From NCBI GenBank assembly GCA_030037355.1, contig JASHRL010000078.1, positions 1 through 33,049 of the forward strand: DNA of 33,049 bases. Reading direction: 5' to 3'. This stretch comes from Candidatus Acidiferrales bacterium (lineage in GTDB: Bacteria > Acidobacteriota > Terriglobia > Acidiferrales > UBA7541). This document shows positions 7,353-14,629 of this stretch, piece by piece. Both the position numbers and the translations under genes were made by a program. The notes beneath the pieces were generated by a model. The model was not told the origin of the DNA and did no database searches. It saw nothing but the letters and a program-made list of their open reading frames with translations. Each line of letters opens with the position of its first letter. Within the stretch, counting starts at the first letter, position 1.

Positions 7353-8186
7353 ATGGGTTCGAGAAAATCGAATGCAGGATCTGCAGCTCCCGCAGTTTTA
7401 TTGGCAATCGTCATTTTACTTCTTGTTGGATCAACCCTCTATTTCCACATAGCCAAGACCTGGTGGTTTCCTCCGGCGATCACGCCGGTTGGCCATGAAA
7501 TCGACCAGCAGTTTTTCCTGACGCTGGTGGTGACGGGCATCGTGTTCGTGCTCGCGCAACTGGCGCTGGCATGGATGGTGTTCAAGTACCGCGACCACGG
7601 ACAGAAGGCGCATTTCACGCGCGGGAATCACGCGCTGGAAGTGATCTGGACGACGGCGACGCTGGTGATCTTCGTCGGATTGGGCGCGCTGGCGACGCAT
7701 GCGTGGGGACAAGTGCATTTTGGCGGAGTCGAACCGGGCGCGCTGCAGGTGGAAGTGACGGGAGTGCAGTTTACATGGACCTTCCGCTATCCGGGGCCGG
7801 ACGGGAAGTTCGGCAAGATCGTTCCGGCGGATATTGATGCATCGGTCGGCAATCCGCTAGGGCTTGATCCGAATGATCCGGCGGGGAAGGACGACATCGT
7901 CGTTCCGGATTTGTATGTCCCGGTAAACCAACAGATCGAACTGATGATTCGGTCGCAGGACGTGATTCACAGTTTTTTTGTCCGCGAACTGCGCATCAAG
8001 CAAGACGCGGTTCCAGGATTGATTGTGCCGATTCATTTCCGAGTCGAGCAAACTGGGGATTATGAGATCACGTGCAATCAATTGTGCGGGCTGGGGCATT
8101 ACCACATGCACGCGATGATGCACGTGCTGTCACAGGCGGATTTCGAACAGTGGGAGAAGAAGCAGGAGGCACAGAACGCGCAATGA
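7353..8186 (+). CDS. coxB: Cytochrome c oxidase subunit II
   Basis: 277 residues from ATG 7353, preceded by GTGGAGG. Subunit II accepts electrons from cytochrome c through the binuclear CuA centre on the periplasmic side. Two membrane helices (about 13-32 and 55-78) come first, then an ELVWTT-like segment (here ALEVIWTT, 94-101) and a cupredoxin domain. CuA ligands are visible: His206, Cys241, Cys245, His249 and Met252. The usual glutamate between the cysteines is Gln243 here; its backbone carbonyl is the ligand, so the centre should still form. There is no fused cytochrome c domain, so this is not a caa3-type subunit. It opens the cox operon. Confidence 0.96.
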   Translation: MGSRKSNAGSAAPAVLLAIVILLLVGSTLYFHIAKTWWFPPAITPVGHEIDQQFFLTLVVTGIVFVLAQLALAWMVFKYRDHGQKAHFTRGNHALEVIWTTATLVIFVGLGALATHAWGQVHFGGVEPGALQVEVTGVQFTWTFRYPGPDGKFGKIVPADIDASVGNPLGLDPNDPAGKDDIVVPDLYVPVNQQIELMIRSQDVIHSFFVRELRIKQDAVPGLIVPIHFRVEQTGDYEITCNQLCGLGHYHMHAMMHVLSQADFEQWEKKQEAQNAQ

Positions 8187-8238
8187 AAATCATAACCTGG
8201 ACTCTTAGTTTGGGGAATCAGGCGCACGGAGGAGCTCT

Positions 8239-9990
8239 ATGAGCGCGCACGCAGGCCCAGTGCACCACGCGGAAGCGCCCAAAGGCTGGATCCGGCATTA
8301 CATCTTCAGCGTCGACCACAAGATCATCGGGACGCAATACATTCTGCTAGGGCTTTCGGCGGTGACGATTGGAATGATTCTGTCGCTGATCATGCGAACT
8401 CATTTGGTCTGGCCGAATGCGCACATCTGGGGATTCGCGAACGGGATCGTTTCGCCGGAGGATTACCTGCGCGTGGTGACGATGCACGGGACGCTGATGG
8501 TGTTCTTCGTGCTGACGACGGTGCCGCAGAGCGGATTCGGGAATTATTTTCTGCCAATACAAATCGGCGCGCCGGACATGGCGTTTCCGCGAATCAACAT
8601 GCTGTCGTTCTGGTTCACGTTTCTGGCGATGATCGTGCTGTTGTCGTCGGCATTCGTGCCGGGCGGCGCGTCGATCAGCGGATGGACTTCTTATGCGCCG
8701 TTGAGCGCGGTGGGCGAAGTGGCAGGGCCGGGATTGGGAATGGGACAGACGCTGTGGGTGGTGAGTATCGCGCTGTTCTGCGGCGCATCGCTGATGTCGG
8801 CGCTGAATTTCCTGGGGACGACGATTGACCTGCGAGCGAAGGGCCTTTCACTGATGCGCATGCCGCTGACCGTATGGGGATGGTTCATCACGGCGTGCCT
8901 GGCGCTGCTGGCCTTCGGCGTGTTGCTGGCTGCTTGCGTTCTGTTGCTGCTCGACCGGCTGGCGGCTACGAGTTTTTTCATTCCGGCCAATCTGGATGTG
9001 AGCGGCGTGCTGCTGCATCACGGAGGCGGGTCGCCGCTCCTGTGGCAGCACCTCTTCTGGTTCTTCGGGCACCCCGAGGTTTACATCGCGATTCTGCCAG
9101 GCATGGGGATCATCTCCCATGTTCTTTCGACATTTTCACGCAAGCCTGTTTTTGGCTACAAGGCCATGGTGTACTCGCTGACGGCGATCGGCTTCCTGAG
9201 CTTCACGGTGTGGGGCCATCACATGTTCATCAGCGGAATGAATCCGTTTTCGGCGCTAGCGTTTTCGATCATCACGCTGGTGATCGGCGTGCCGTCGGCG
9301 ATCAAGACATTCAACTGGCTCGGGACGCTGTGGGGTGGACGAATTCATTTCACGGCGGCGATGCTATTTGCGATTGGATTTGTGTCGCTCTTCGTGACCG
9401 GCGGATTGTCTGGAATTTTCCTGGCGCAGCCGGCGCTGGATTTGTATCTGCATGATACGTATTACGTCATCGGGCATTTCCACCTGATCATGGGCGTGGC
9501 GGCGATCTTTGCGATGTTTGCGGCGACGTACTACTGGTTCCCGAAAATGTTCGGGCACCACATGAGCGAGACGCTGGGCAAGGTTCATTTCTGGTGTACG
9601 TTCGTCGGCGTCTACTGCATCTTCATGCCGATGCATTATCTGGGCTATGCGGGCGATCCGCGGCGGTATGCGAGCATCGAGTCGGTGAATTATCTGATTC
9701 CGCTGCATCCGGTGCACTACTTCATCAGCATTGCGGCGTTCTTCACGGCGAGCGCGCAACTGCTCTTCTATTGGAATTTCTTCTGGAGCATCAAGCATGG
9801 AAAGCCAGCGGAACGAAATCCGTGGCATGGGACGACGCTCGAATGGTCTGTGAGCACGCCAGTGCCGCACGATAATTTCGCGGGACATTATCCGACGATT
9901 TATCGGGGACCTTATGAGTACAGCGTGCCGGGGATGAGAGACGACTACGTGCCGCAAGATCTGGCTCCGGAACTTGTGGCCAAGGCCTAA
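8239..9990 (+). CDS. coxA: Cytochrome c oxidase subunit I
   Basis: 583 residues, the catalytic heme-copper subunit that reduces oxygen to water and pumps protons. Heme ligands include His83 in VTMHGTLMVFF and the pair in DTYYVIGHFHLIMG; the CuB site is in WFFGHPEVYIAILPG with the cross-linked Tyr, and WGHHMF follows. The HPEV glutamate marks the A1 subfamily. Twelve membrane helices can be traced. GGAGGAG stands seven bases before the ATG. It follows coxB by 52 bases, a gap almost filled by a 19-codon ORF, and is followed 19 bases later by the first subunit III gene. Confidence 0.97.
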   Translation: MSAHAGPVHHAEAPKGWIRHYIFSVDHKIIGTQYILLGLSAVTIGMILSLIMRTHLVWPNAHIWGFANGIVSPEDYLRVVTMHGTLMVFFVLTTVPQSGFGNYFLPIQIGAPDMAFPRINMLSFWFTFLAMIVLLSSAFVPGGASISGWTSYAPLSAVGEVAGPGLGMGQTLWVVSIALFCGASLMSALNFLGTTIDLRAKGLSLMRMPLTVWGWFITACLALLAFGVLLAACVLLLLDRLAATSFFIPANLDVSGVLLHHGGGSPLLWQHLFWFFGHPEVYIAILPGMGIISHVLSTFSRKPVFGYKAMVYSLTAIGFLSFTVWGHHMFISGMNPFSALAFSIITLVIGVPSAIKTFNWLGTLWGGRIHFTAAMLFAIGFVSLFVTGGLSGIFLAQPALDLYLHDTYYVIGHFHLIMGVAAIFAMFAATYYWFPKMFGHHMSETLGKVHFWCTFVGVYCIFMPMHYLGYAGDPRRYASIESVNYLIPLHPVHYFISIAAFFTASAQLLFYWNFFWSIKHGKPAERNPWHGTTLEWSVSTPVPHDNFAGHYPTIYRGPYEYSVPGMRDDYVPQDLAPELVAKA

Positions 9991-10009
9991 GCGAATTTGA
10001 GGCGAGCAG

Positions 10010-10666
10010 ATGCCGCATAGCACAACAACCGACGAACTGGAAATCATTATATCCGGCGGCGGACCGAAGGCGCCCGGAGGCGGCGGCTCGGGCGACGGCG
10101 GCGATGGATCTTCGGGAGGAAGCGGATCGGCGCTGCCTCAGCGCGTCTACGTGACGGGAATTACGATCGGGATGGGCGCGATTTTGATGTTTTTCATGGC
10201 GCTCGTCAGTGCATTCATCGTGCGCAAAGGGATGGGCAACGATTGGCGCGCGTTTGAGATTCCCCGAGTTTTGTGGCTGAACACGGCGATTCTGCTGGCC
10301 AGCAGCGGAACGATGATTTACGCGCGGCGTCTTTTCAAGCGCGGCGACCAGAAGGGGTTCCGCCACTGGTGGGCGATGACGACAATTCTGGGGCTGCTGT
10401 TTCTGGCCGGGCAACTGATTGCGTGGCGGCAGATGGTGGCTTCGGGATTTTATCTGGCGACGAATCCGAGCAGCAGCTTTTTTTACGTGCTGACGGCGGC
10501 GCACGGAGCGCACCTGCTCGGCGGAATTTTTGCGCTGATCTACGTCGGCTGGCTGCGACTGCGGAAACTGACCATCGAGACGGCGACCGAAGTAGCAGCG
10601 CTTTATTGGCACTTCATGGATGGGCTGTGGGTTTTTCTATTCCTACTCTTATTGCTGGGACGGTGA
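10010..10666 (+). CDS. coxC: Cytochrome c oxidase subunit III (first copy, Gly-rich N terminus)
   Basis: 218 residues. After about residue 44 it follows the subunit III / heme-copper oxidase family with five membrane helices: VTGITIGMGAILMFFMALVSAFIVRKG, a NTAILLASSGTMIYARR segment, HGAHLLGGIFALIY, and a C-terminal ALYWHFMDGLWVFLF. The last is the conserved HFxDxxW signature. The first 43 residues hold a run rich in Gly, Ser and Asp that is likely disordered; this is unusual for the family. Subunit III stabilises the oxidase and proton uptake. A second, differently sequenced subunit III gene follows three bases later. Confidence 0.9.
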   Translation: MPHSTTTDELEIIISGGGPKAPGGGGSGDGGDGSSGGSGSALPQRVYVTGITIGMGAILMFFMALVSAFIVRKGMGNDWRAFEIPRVLWLNTAILLASSGTMIYARRLFKRGDQKGFRHWWAMTTILGLLFLAGQLIAWRQMVASGFYLATNPSSSFFYVLTAAHGAHLLGGIFALIYVGWLRLRKLTIETATEVAALYWHFMDGLWVFLFLLLLLGR

Positions 10667-10669
10667 CAC

Positions 10670-11323
10670 TTGTCTGAACTCGAGATGGATACTCTGGCGG
10701 GGAGTGCGTGGGATGGCGGCGTAGCGCCGTTTGCGACAAACACGAAAAAGCTGGGAATGTGGCTGTTCCTGCTTTCGGACTCGCTAACGTTTTCGACAGC
10801 GATTCTGGCTTACGCGTACGTGAGATTATCGAGCGCGAACTGGCCGCGGCCGTTTGAGTTTTCGCCAGCAGTGGTCAATGCGACGTTTCTGACGTTCATT
10901 CTTCTCTCCAGCAGCTTGACGATGGTGATGGCCGTTGCGGCGGCGCACCGCGATGAGATTCGCAAGGCGGTGATTTATATTATTCTGACGGCGATTGGTG
11001 GAATCGCGTTCGTCGTGCTGCACTTGATGGAGTGGTTCCGGCTGTTTGCGGAAGGCGTAACGCCGTGGTCGAATCATTACGTGGTGAACGGGCAGCCGGG
11101 CGATCCGCTCTTCGGCGGAACGTTTTTCGGATTAACCGGGCTGCACATGCTACACGTCTCGATTGGCGTGATTTATCTGTGCATTATCGCGTACGGATTT
11201 GGGCGGAGAAAATTCAACGCCGACCACGTGGAAGTGAGCGGACTTTACTGGCACTTCGTCGATTTGGTGTGGATGTTCATATTTCCGATGGTGTATTTGA
11301 TGTCCGTGAATTTGAAAGGCTGA
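10670..11323 (+). CDS. coxC: Cytochrome c oxidase subunit III (second copy)
   Basis: 217 residues. Family marks are KLGMWLFLLSDSLTFSTAILAYAYVR, LTGLHMLHVSIGVIYL and the C-terminal GLYWHFVDLVWMFIFPMVYL. It has the LGMWLFLxSD start and the HFVDxVW end of canonical subunit III, so of the two copies this is the more typical. TTG 10670 is used as the start, three bases after the previous stop; ATG 10685 is the alternative, and neither has a strong Shine-Dalgarno, suggesting coupling. Whether both subunit III proteins assemble in one enzyme cannot be told from sequence. Confidence 0.9.
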   Translation: MSELEMDTLAGSAWDGGVAPFATNTKKLGMWLFLLSDSLTFSTAILAYAYVRLSSANWPRPFEFSPAVVNATFLTFILLSSSLTMVMAVAAAHRDEIRKAVIYIILTAIGGIAFVVLHLMEWFRLFAEGVTPWSNHYVVNGQPGDPLFGGTFFGLTGLHMLHVSIGVIYLCIIAYGFGRRKFNADHVEVSGLYWHFVDLVWMFIFPMVYLMSVNLKG

Positions 11324-11338
11324 GGAGCATAACGCACG

Positions 11339-11671
11339 ATGAGCGCTCATGGAGCAACTGCGGAAGCGACGCACCAACCCGGATCGAAGAAACTGTTCAT
11401 GTGGGTATGGTTCTGGCTATTGATTCTGACGGGGGTTGAAACTTTTCTGGCATATTTAAGGCTGGAGCCCCACCTGATGCTAACGCTGCTGATCGGGCTT
11501 TCGCTGATCAAAGCGGCGCTGATTGTGGCGTATTTCATGCATTTACGATTCGAGAAAATCGGGCTATTTCTGATTATCGTGCCGTCGCTGGTTTTCTGCC
11601 TGACGATGATTTTGATATTTGTGTTTCCGGATAGCCTGCGAATTGCGCAATTGAGCGGATTGGGACACTGA
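11339..11671 (+). CDS. coxD: Cytochrome c oxidase subunit IV (prokaryotic type)
   Basis: 110 residues with three membrane helices. The central LIGLSLIKAALIVAYFMHLRFEK matches the prokaryotic COX4 family, whose signature is the KAxLVxxYFMHLRFE stretch. The protein stabilises the oxidase complex in the membrane. GAGGAG lies about ten bases before the ATG, immediately after the second subunit III stop. It keeps the order coxB-coxA-coxC-coxC-coxD seen in many aerobic bacteria. Confidence 0.93.
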   Translation: MSAHGATAEATHQPGSKKLFMWVWFWLLILTGVETFLAYLRLEPHLMLTLLIGLSLIKAALIVAYFMHLRFEKIGLFLIIVPSLVFCLTMILIFVFPDSLRIAQLSGLGH

Positions 11672-11725
11672 GCCGCAGAGGTAAGATAACAGAGCGGCGA
11701 GCTTACAAAGAGTAAAGGTGAAACA

Positions 11726-12040
11726 ATGAACTGGCGAAGCGTTATGGGGAAGCTGATGGCGGCGGGGGCGGCGACAGTGGGAATTCTCCTGGGCGCGACG
11801 TCGACCTTCGCGCAGGGTTGCGCCCTTTGCTACAGTGACGCAGCGGCGGCGGGCCCGCAGGCGGAGGCTGCGCTGCGGCATGGGATTCTGATCCTTCTGA
11901 TTCCTCCGATGATCATCTTCTCCGGCTTCTACGCGATGCTATACCGACGACGAAATGTACATCTTGGGTCTGACACAAAGGTTCCGGGCGCGTCTTTTGG
12001 GCATGAAAACATCGCTGAGATCGTCCTTCCATTGAACTAA
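11726..12040 (+). CDS. Small exported membrane protein with a CxxC motif, end of cox operon
   Basis: 104 residues. A cleavable-looking signal (about 1-30, ending in TSTFAQ) is followed by GCALCYSDAAAAGPQAEAALR with Cys32 and Cys35, then one membrane helix (about 53-72) and a basic YRRRN stop-transfer. The remaining 30 residues are unlike anything recognised. A periplasmic CxxC facing the membrane next to oxidase genes suggests a role in copper or heme handling or thiol redox for CuA, but that is inference from position. The gap from coxD is 54 bases and AAAGGTG precedes the ATG, so it is probably in the operon. Confidence 0.7.
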   Translation: MNWRSVMGKLMAAGAATVGILLGATSTFAQGCALCYSDAAAAGPQAEAALRHGILILLIPPMIIFSGFYAMLYRRRNVHLGSDTKVPGASFGHENIAEIVLPLN

Positions 12041-12135
12041 ATCGTTTCAAAAATAAAGATAACGATTGAGCGTTTGGCATGCAGAGGTGCGCCCGTATGG
12101 GCGAAATTTTTGTGAGTTTTCGAGCAGAAACTGAA

Positions 12136-12172
12136 GCCGCGCGAGAGCTGAGAAGTTCAGCTCCCACGCGGC
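12136..12172. terminator. Strong hairpin between convergent genes
   Basis: A 16-base arm (12136-12151) pairs with 12157-12172 around a five-base loop, with two mismatches; the inner seven pairs are GAGCTGA/TCAGCTC and the outer six GCCGCG/CGCGGC. It lies between the end of the cox operon and the end of the minus-strand peroxiredoxin gene. There is no U-run on either side, so it may be a bidirectional stop of reduced strength or a 3'-end protecting structure. The rest of 12041-12183 shows nothing else. Confidence 0.5.
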
Positions 12173-12183
12173 AGAATGTGAAA

Positions 12184-12768
12184 CTACGAGCCCTGTTTGG
12201 AGTGGAGGTCCGTGCAAATCGTTACGGCGTTGGTCGGATCGATGGCGGTAGAATCAAAATCAATGTGCTTGATCCTGCCGTCCTTGCCGACGACGAACGT
12301 GGTACGGCGAGCGAATTCGACTTTGTCACCGGCCATGTCGTAGGAGTGCACGATGCCATAAGCGGCAAGGACTTTGCGATTCATGTCGCTTAGGAGCGGG
12401 AACGTGACGCCGATTTCCTTGGCGAAGGCGCCATTGGCTGGCGGGCTATCGATGCTGATGCCGAAAATCACGGAATCGCTTGCTTCAATCTTGGCCAGAT
12501 CAGACTGATAGGCCTCGAGTTCCTGTTTTCAACCGCTGGTGAACGCGAGAACGTAAAAGGCGAGGATGACGTTCTTTTTGCCCCGAAAACTGCTGAGCGA
12601 AACGGTGGAACGCTGGTCGCTTGGCAGGGTGAAATCCGGAGCAACGTCGCCGACTTTCAGATTCGTTGTCGTGATGGCGGCCTGATCCTGTGCTTGCGCG
12701 CGCGGTCCAAATGCAAGCGCGGAAAGCGCCAGGAGCAAAGGCATGGCCATCGTAACGATACGTTTCAT
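12184..12768 (-). CDS. Exported peroxiredoxin with in-frame TGA at the peroxidatic position (candidate selenoprotein)
   Basis: 194 codons in a single frame, interrupted only by TGA at 12529-12531 (codon 80). The N terminus is a signal peptide ending near AQA (residue 26). A typical AhpC/TSA/thioredoxin-like domain follows: [33 protein letters not shown], then the [39 protein letters not shown] and [13 protein letters not shown]. Peroxiredoxins have TxxC here, so TGA replaces exactly the peroxidatic cysteine (TSG-U), as in TxxU selenoperoxiredoxins. A cysteine at 185 could be resolving. A hairpin at 12493-12514 fits a bacterial SECIS element. AGGAGA precedes the ATG. If read as Sec, the product would reduce peroxides in the periplasm. 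The alternative is a point mutation or sequencing error from TGC/TGT. Selenocysteine genes are not in the window. Confidence 0.8.
12493..12514 (-). promoter_or_regulatory. Candidate bacterial SECIS hairpin downstream of the TGA
   Basis: On the minus strand, GGCC-T-ATC-AGTCT-GAT-CT-GGCC folds into a lower stem of four G-C pairs, a bulged U on the 5' side (CU opposite), an upper stem of three pairs and a five-base loop with G in second position. The loop starts 22 bases after the TGA. Bacterial SECIS elements have such short upper stems, a G among the first two loop bases, and a loop about 16 to 37 bases from the UGA. It resembles the E. coli fdhF element, which also has a bulged U. SelB binding is untested. 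Confidence 0.55.
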
Positions 12769-12851
12769 GCGCCGTCTCCTTGAAATTTAAGATGCCTCCC
12801 GAACGGGAATTATCATACCAGAACGCCGAGTGGATAATCTCGCCAGCTGGT

Positions 12852-13931
12852 TCACTTGTCTTCGGACTGAAGGAAGTTGAATGGATCGCCGATGTTTTTG
12901 CGGACCTCGGCCCAATATTGATCAGGCTTGGACAAGAAGGCTTCGACGACGCGGGGGTCGAATTGCGTGCCGGAGAATTTGGTGATTTCCGCGCGAGCCG
13001 CGCTCAAGGGCAGAGCCTTGCGATACGGGCGATCCGACGTCATGGCGTCGAGAGTGTCCGCGACGGCGAAAATCCTTGCTCCCAAAGGAATTTCTTCGCC
13101 CTTCAGGCCGCGAGGATATCCCGTGCCGTCGTAAAACTCCTGGTGCGCCAGGACGATCTGCGCAGGATCTTTCAGGAATGGAATCCGCTTGAGCACGGTG
13201 TAGCCGATTTCGCAGTGGCGCTTCATGATCTGGCGTTCTTCATCAGTGAGAGGACCGGGTTTGCGAAGCACCTGGTCTGGGATGCCCATTTTGCCGATGT
13301 CATGGAGAAAAGCGCCGCGGGCGATTTGACGCAGCTCGTGACGGTCCACTTTCATAATCTTGGCGATCAGAATCGTAATGGCGGTGACGCGCTGGCAATG
13401 GCCTTCGGTTTCGGCGTCCTTGGCGTCGAGGGCGCCACCGAGAGCTTCAAGCGTGTAGTCATAGGATTGCTCGAGGTCACGCAGAGTCAGGGAAAGCTGC
13501 TGGGTGCGTTCGGCGACGAGATGCTCGAGATTATGCTGGTAGGAGCGATTCTCAAGAACCAAGCGGCGGTGTTCGAGGGCGCGGCTGACGCTATGGTAGA
13601 GCTGATCTTTTTCGAAGGGCTTGAGGATGTAATCGTAAGCGCCGGCGCGAATCGCTTCGAGAGCGATGGAAATATCGTGCATGGCGGTGACCATGATGAC
13701 GGGAACATCGACGTCGTGCGTGCGAACCTGACGCAGGAGGCGCATACCGTCCATCTGAGGCATGACGATGTCACTGAGGACGAGGTCGTGCGAGTCCTTG
13801 CCGATTTCCTGAATCGCTTGAAAACCGTCGGAAACAGTGGTGCAGCGATATCCCTGAGCTTCGAGCAGTGTGGAGACAACTTCGCGAATCGCTTCTTCGT
13901 CGTCGCAAACGAGAATCTTTTCCCCGGCCAA
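12852..13931 (-). CDS. Response regulator with HD-GYP cyclic-di-GMP phosphodiesterase domain
   Basis: About 359 residues. The N-terminal receiver domain (about 1-120) has the acidic pair in KILVCDDEE, phospho-acceptor Asp in LVLSDIVMPQMDG, and the Lys of ILKPFEK. A coiled linker (LEHLVAERTQQLSLTL) leads to an HD-GYP domain with HDIGKMGIPD and the signature AHQEFYDGTGYPRGLKGEEIP. HD-GYP proteins hydrolyse cyclic di-GMP, so this is RpfG-like output controlled by phosphorylation. TTG 13931 is preferred: GAGGAG stands seven bases before it, and a TATAAT at 13954-13959 overlaps the upstream ATG (13955), which would put that codon outside the transcript. No histidine kinase is adjacent. Confidence 0.93.
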   Translation of the reverse strand: MAGEKILVCDDEEAIREVVSTLLEAQGYRCTTVSDGFQAIQEIGKDSHDLVLSDIVMPQMDGMRLLRQVRTHDVDVPVIMVTAMHDISIALEAIRAGAYDYILKPFEKDQLYHSVSRALEHRRLVLENRSYQHNLEHLVAERTQQLSLTLRDLEQSYDYTLEALGGALDAKDAETEGHCQRVTAITILIAKIMKVDRHELRQIARGAFLHDIGKMGIPDQVLRKPGPLTDEERQIMKRHCEIGYTVLKRIPFLKDPAQIVLAHQEFYDGTGYPRGLKGEEIPLGARIFAVADTLDAMTSDRPYRKALPLSAARAEITKFSGTQFDPRVVEAFLSKPDQYWAEVRKNIGDPFNFLQSEDK

Positions 13932-13953
13932 AACGCATCTCCTCGATTCGGGC

Positions 13954-13959
13954 ATTATA
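13954..13959 (-). promoter_or_regulatory. -10 element of the HD-GYP gene
   Basis: TATAAT on the minus strand, immediately before the proposed transcript start near 13947. It overlaps the ATG at 13953-13955 and so argues for the downstream TTG as start codon. No good -35 is seen. Confidence 0.5.
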
Positions 13960-14071
13960 GCGACGAAAAGAGGAGCGACAGGCGTGTTTCTCGTGTCATT
14001 GAGCGTAGAAGTTACGCTGGGATAAACAGGGAGGAGCCTGGCAAGTTGCGGACGAACTGGCCGTCTTTAAT

Positions 14072-14629
14072 CTAATGGCCGGGATTCAGGTCAAGACGGG
14101 AAGGCATGATGCCGGCGATTTGAGACATAAGAGTTTCCAACTCTCCGGCGAGACCGGTGATGAGGTTCGTGATGCGGGCGAGCTCGCTTGAAGTGACTCG
14201 ATCCAGCGAGATGCGGATGGCGAGAACCCGATACATGAAGCGGAATTGGAGGCCAAGGCGCAGCCATTCCCATTGATGTGCCTCATTCAGTTGCGGGGAA
14301 AGGGCGGAGGCAAGACGGGCGAGGCGTTCGAGGCGCACGAAATCCTCGGCGAGACTATTGAGGTACTGACGCAGGATGCCACGACGCTGCTTGCGCCAGA
14401 GCTTCTGGACAGACTTTGGAGCCCGGCGAGCCATGAACTCGTCGTCTTCCTTTCCCAAGATCTGGCTGATTTGGGGGAAGTGACGGCAATGGAGCGGCAG
14501 GAGCTTTTCGATATCGAGGGCTTCGACTGCGGGAGTCGACTGCGCGGCTCGCGGAGAAAAAAGGAGCCAGACAAGAGAAACGAGAATGGCGAGAGAGAAC
14601 AAAATGGCAGCGACGAGCGTCATTTCCAC
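14072..14629 (-). CDS. Unrecognised membrane-anchored protein
   Basis: 185 residues. One N-terminal membrane helix (about 4-25) is followed by a mostly alpha-helical cytosolic part rich in Arg, Leu and Glu, with a coiled segment around YLNSLAEDFVRLERLARLASAL. No family is recognised. Its start overlaps the end of the polytopic membrane gene at 14620 by 10 bases, so the two are co-translated and may act together. The intergenic stretch 13956-14071 holds only the HD-GYP promoter. Confidence 0.75.
   Translation of the reverse strand: MEMTLVAAILFSLAILVSLVWLLFSPRAAQSTPAVEALDIEKLLPLHCRHFPQISQILGKEDDEFMARRAPKSVQKLWRKQRRGILRQYLNSLAEDFVRLERLARLASALSPQLNEAHQWEWLRLGLQFRFMYRVLAIRISLDRVTSSELARITNLITGLAGELETLMSQIAGIMPSRLDLNPGH

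Noticed and set aside
12184-12471. A separate short gene for the C-terminal half of the peroxiredoxin
   Set aside because: It is in the same frame as the N-terminal half, has no Shine-Dalgarno, starts in the middle of the fold, and the join is exactly at the catalytic position. A single gene with a recoded TGA explains it better.
12780-14075. Long plus-strand ORF of 431 codons
   Set aside because: It is the antisense of the HD-GYP response regulator, whose motifs are unmistakable on the minus strand.
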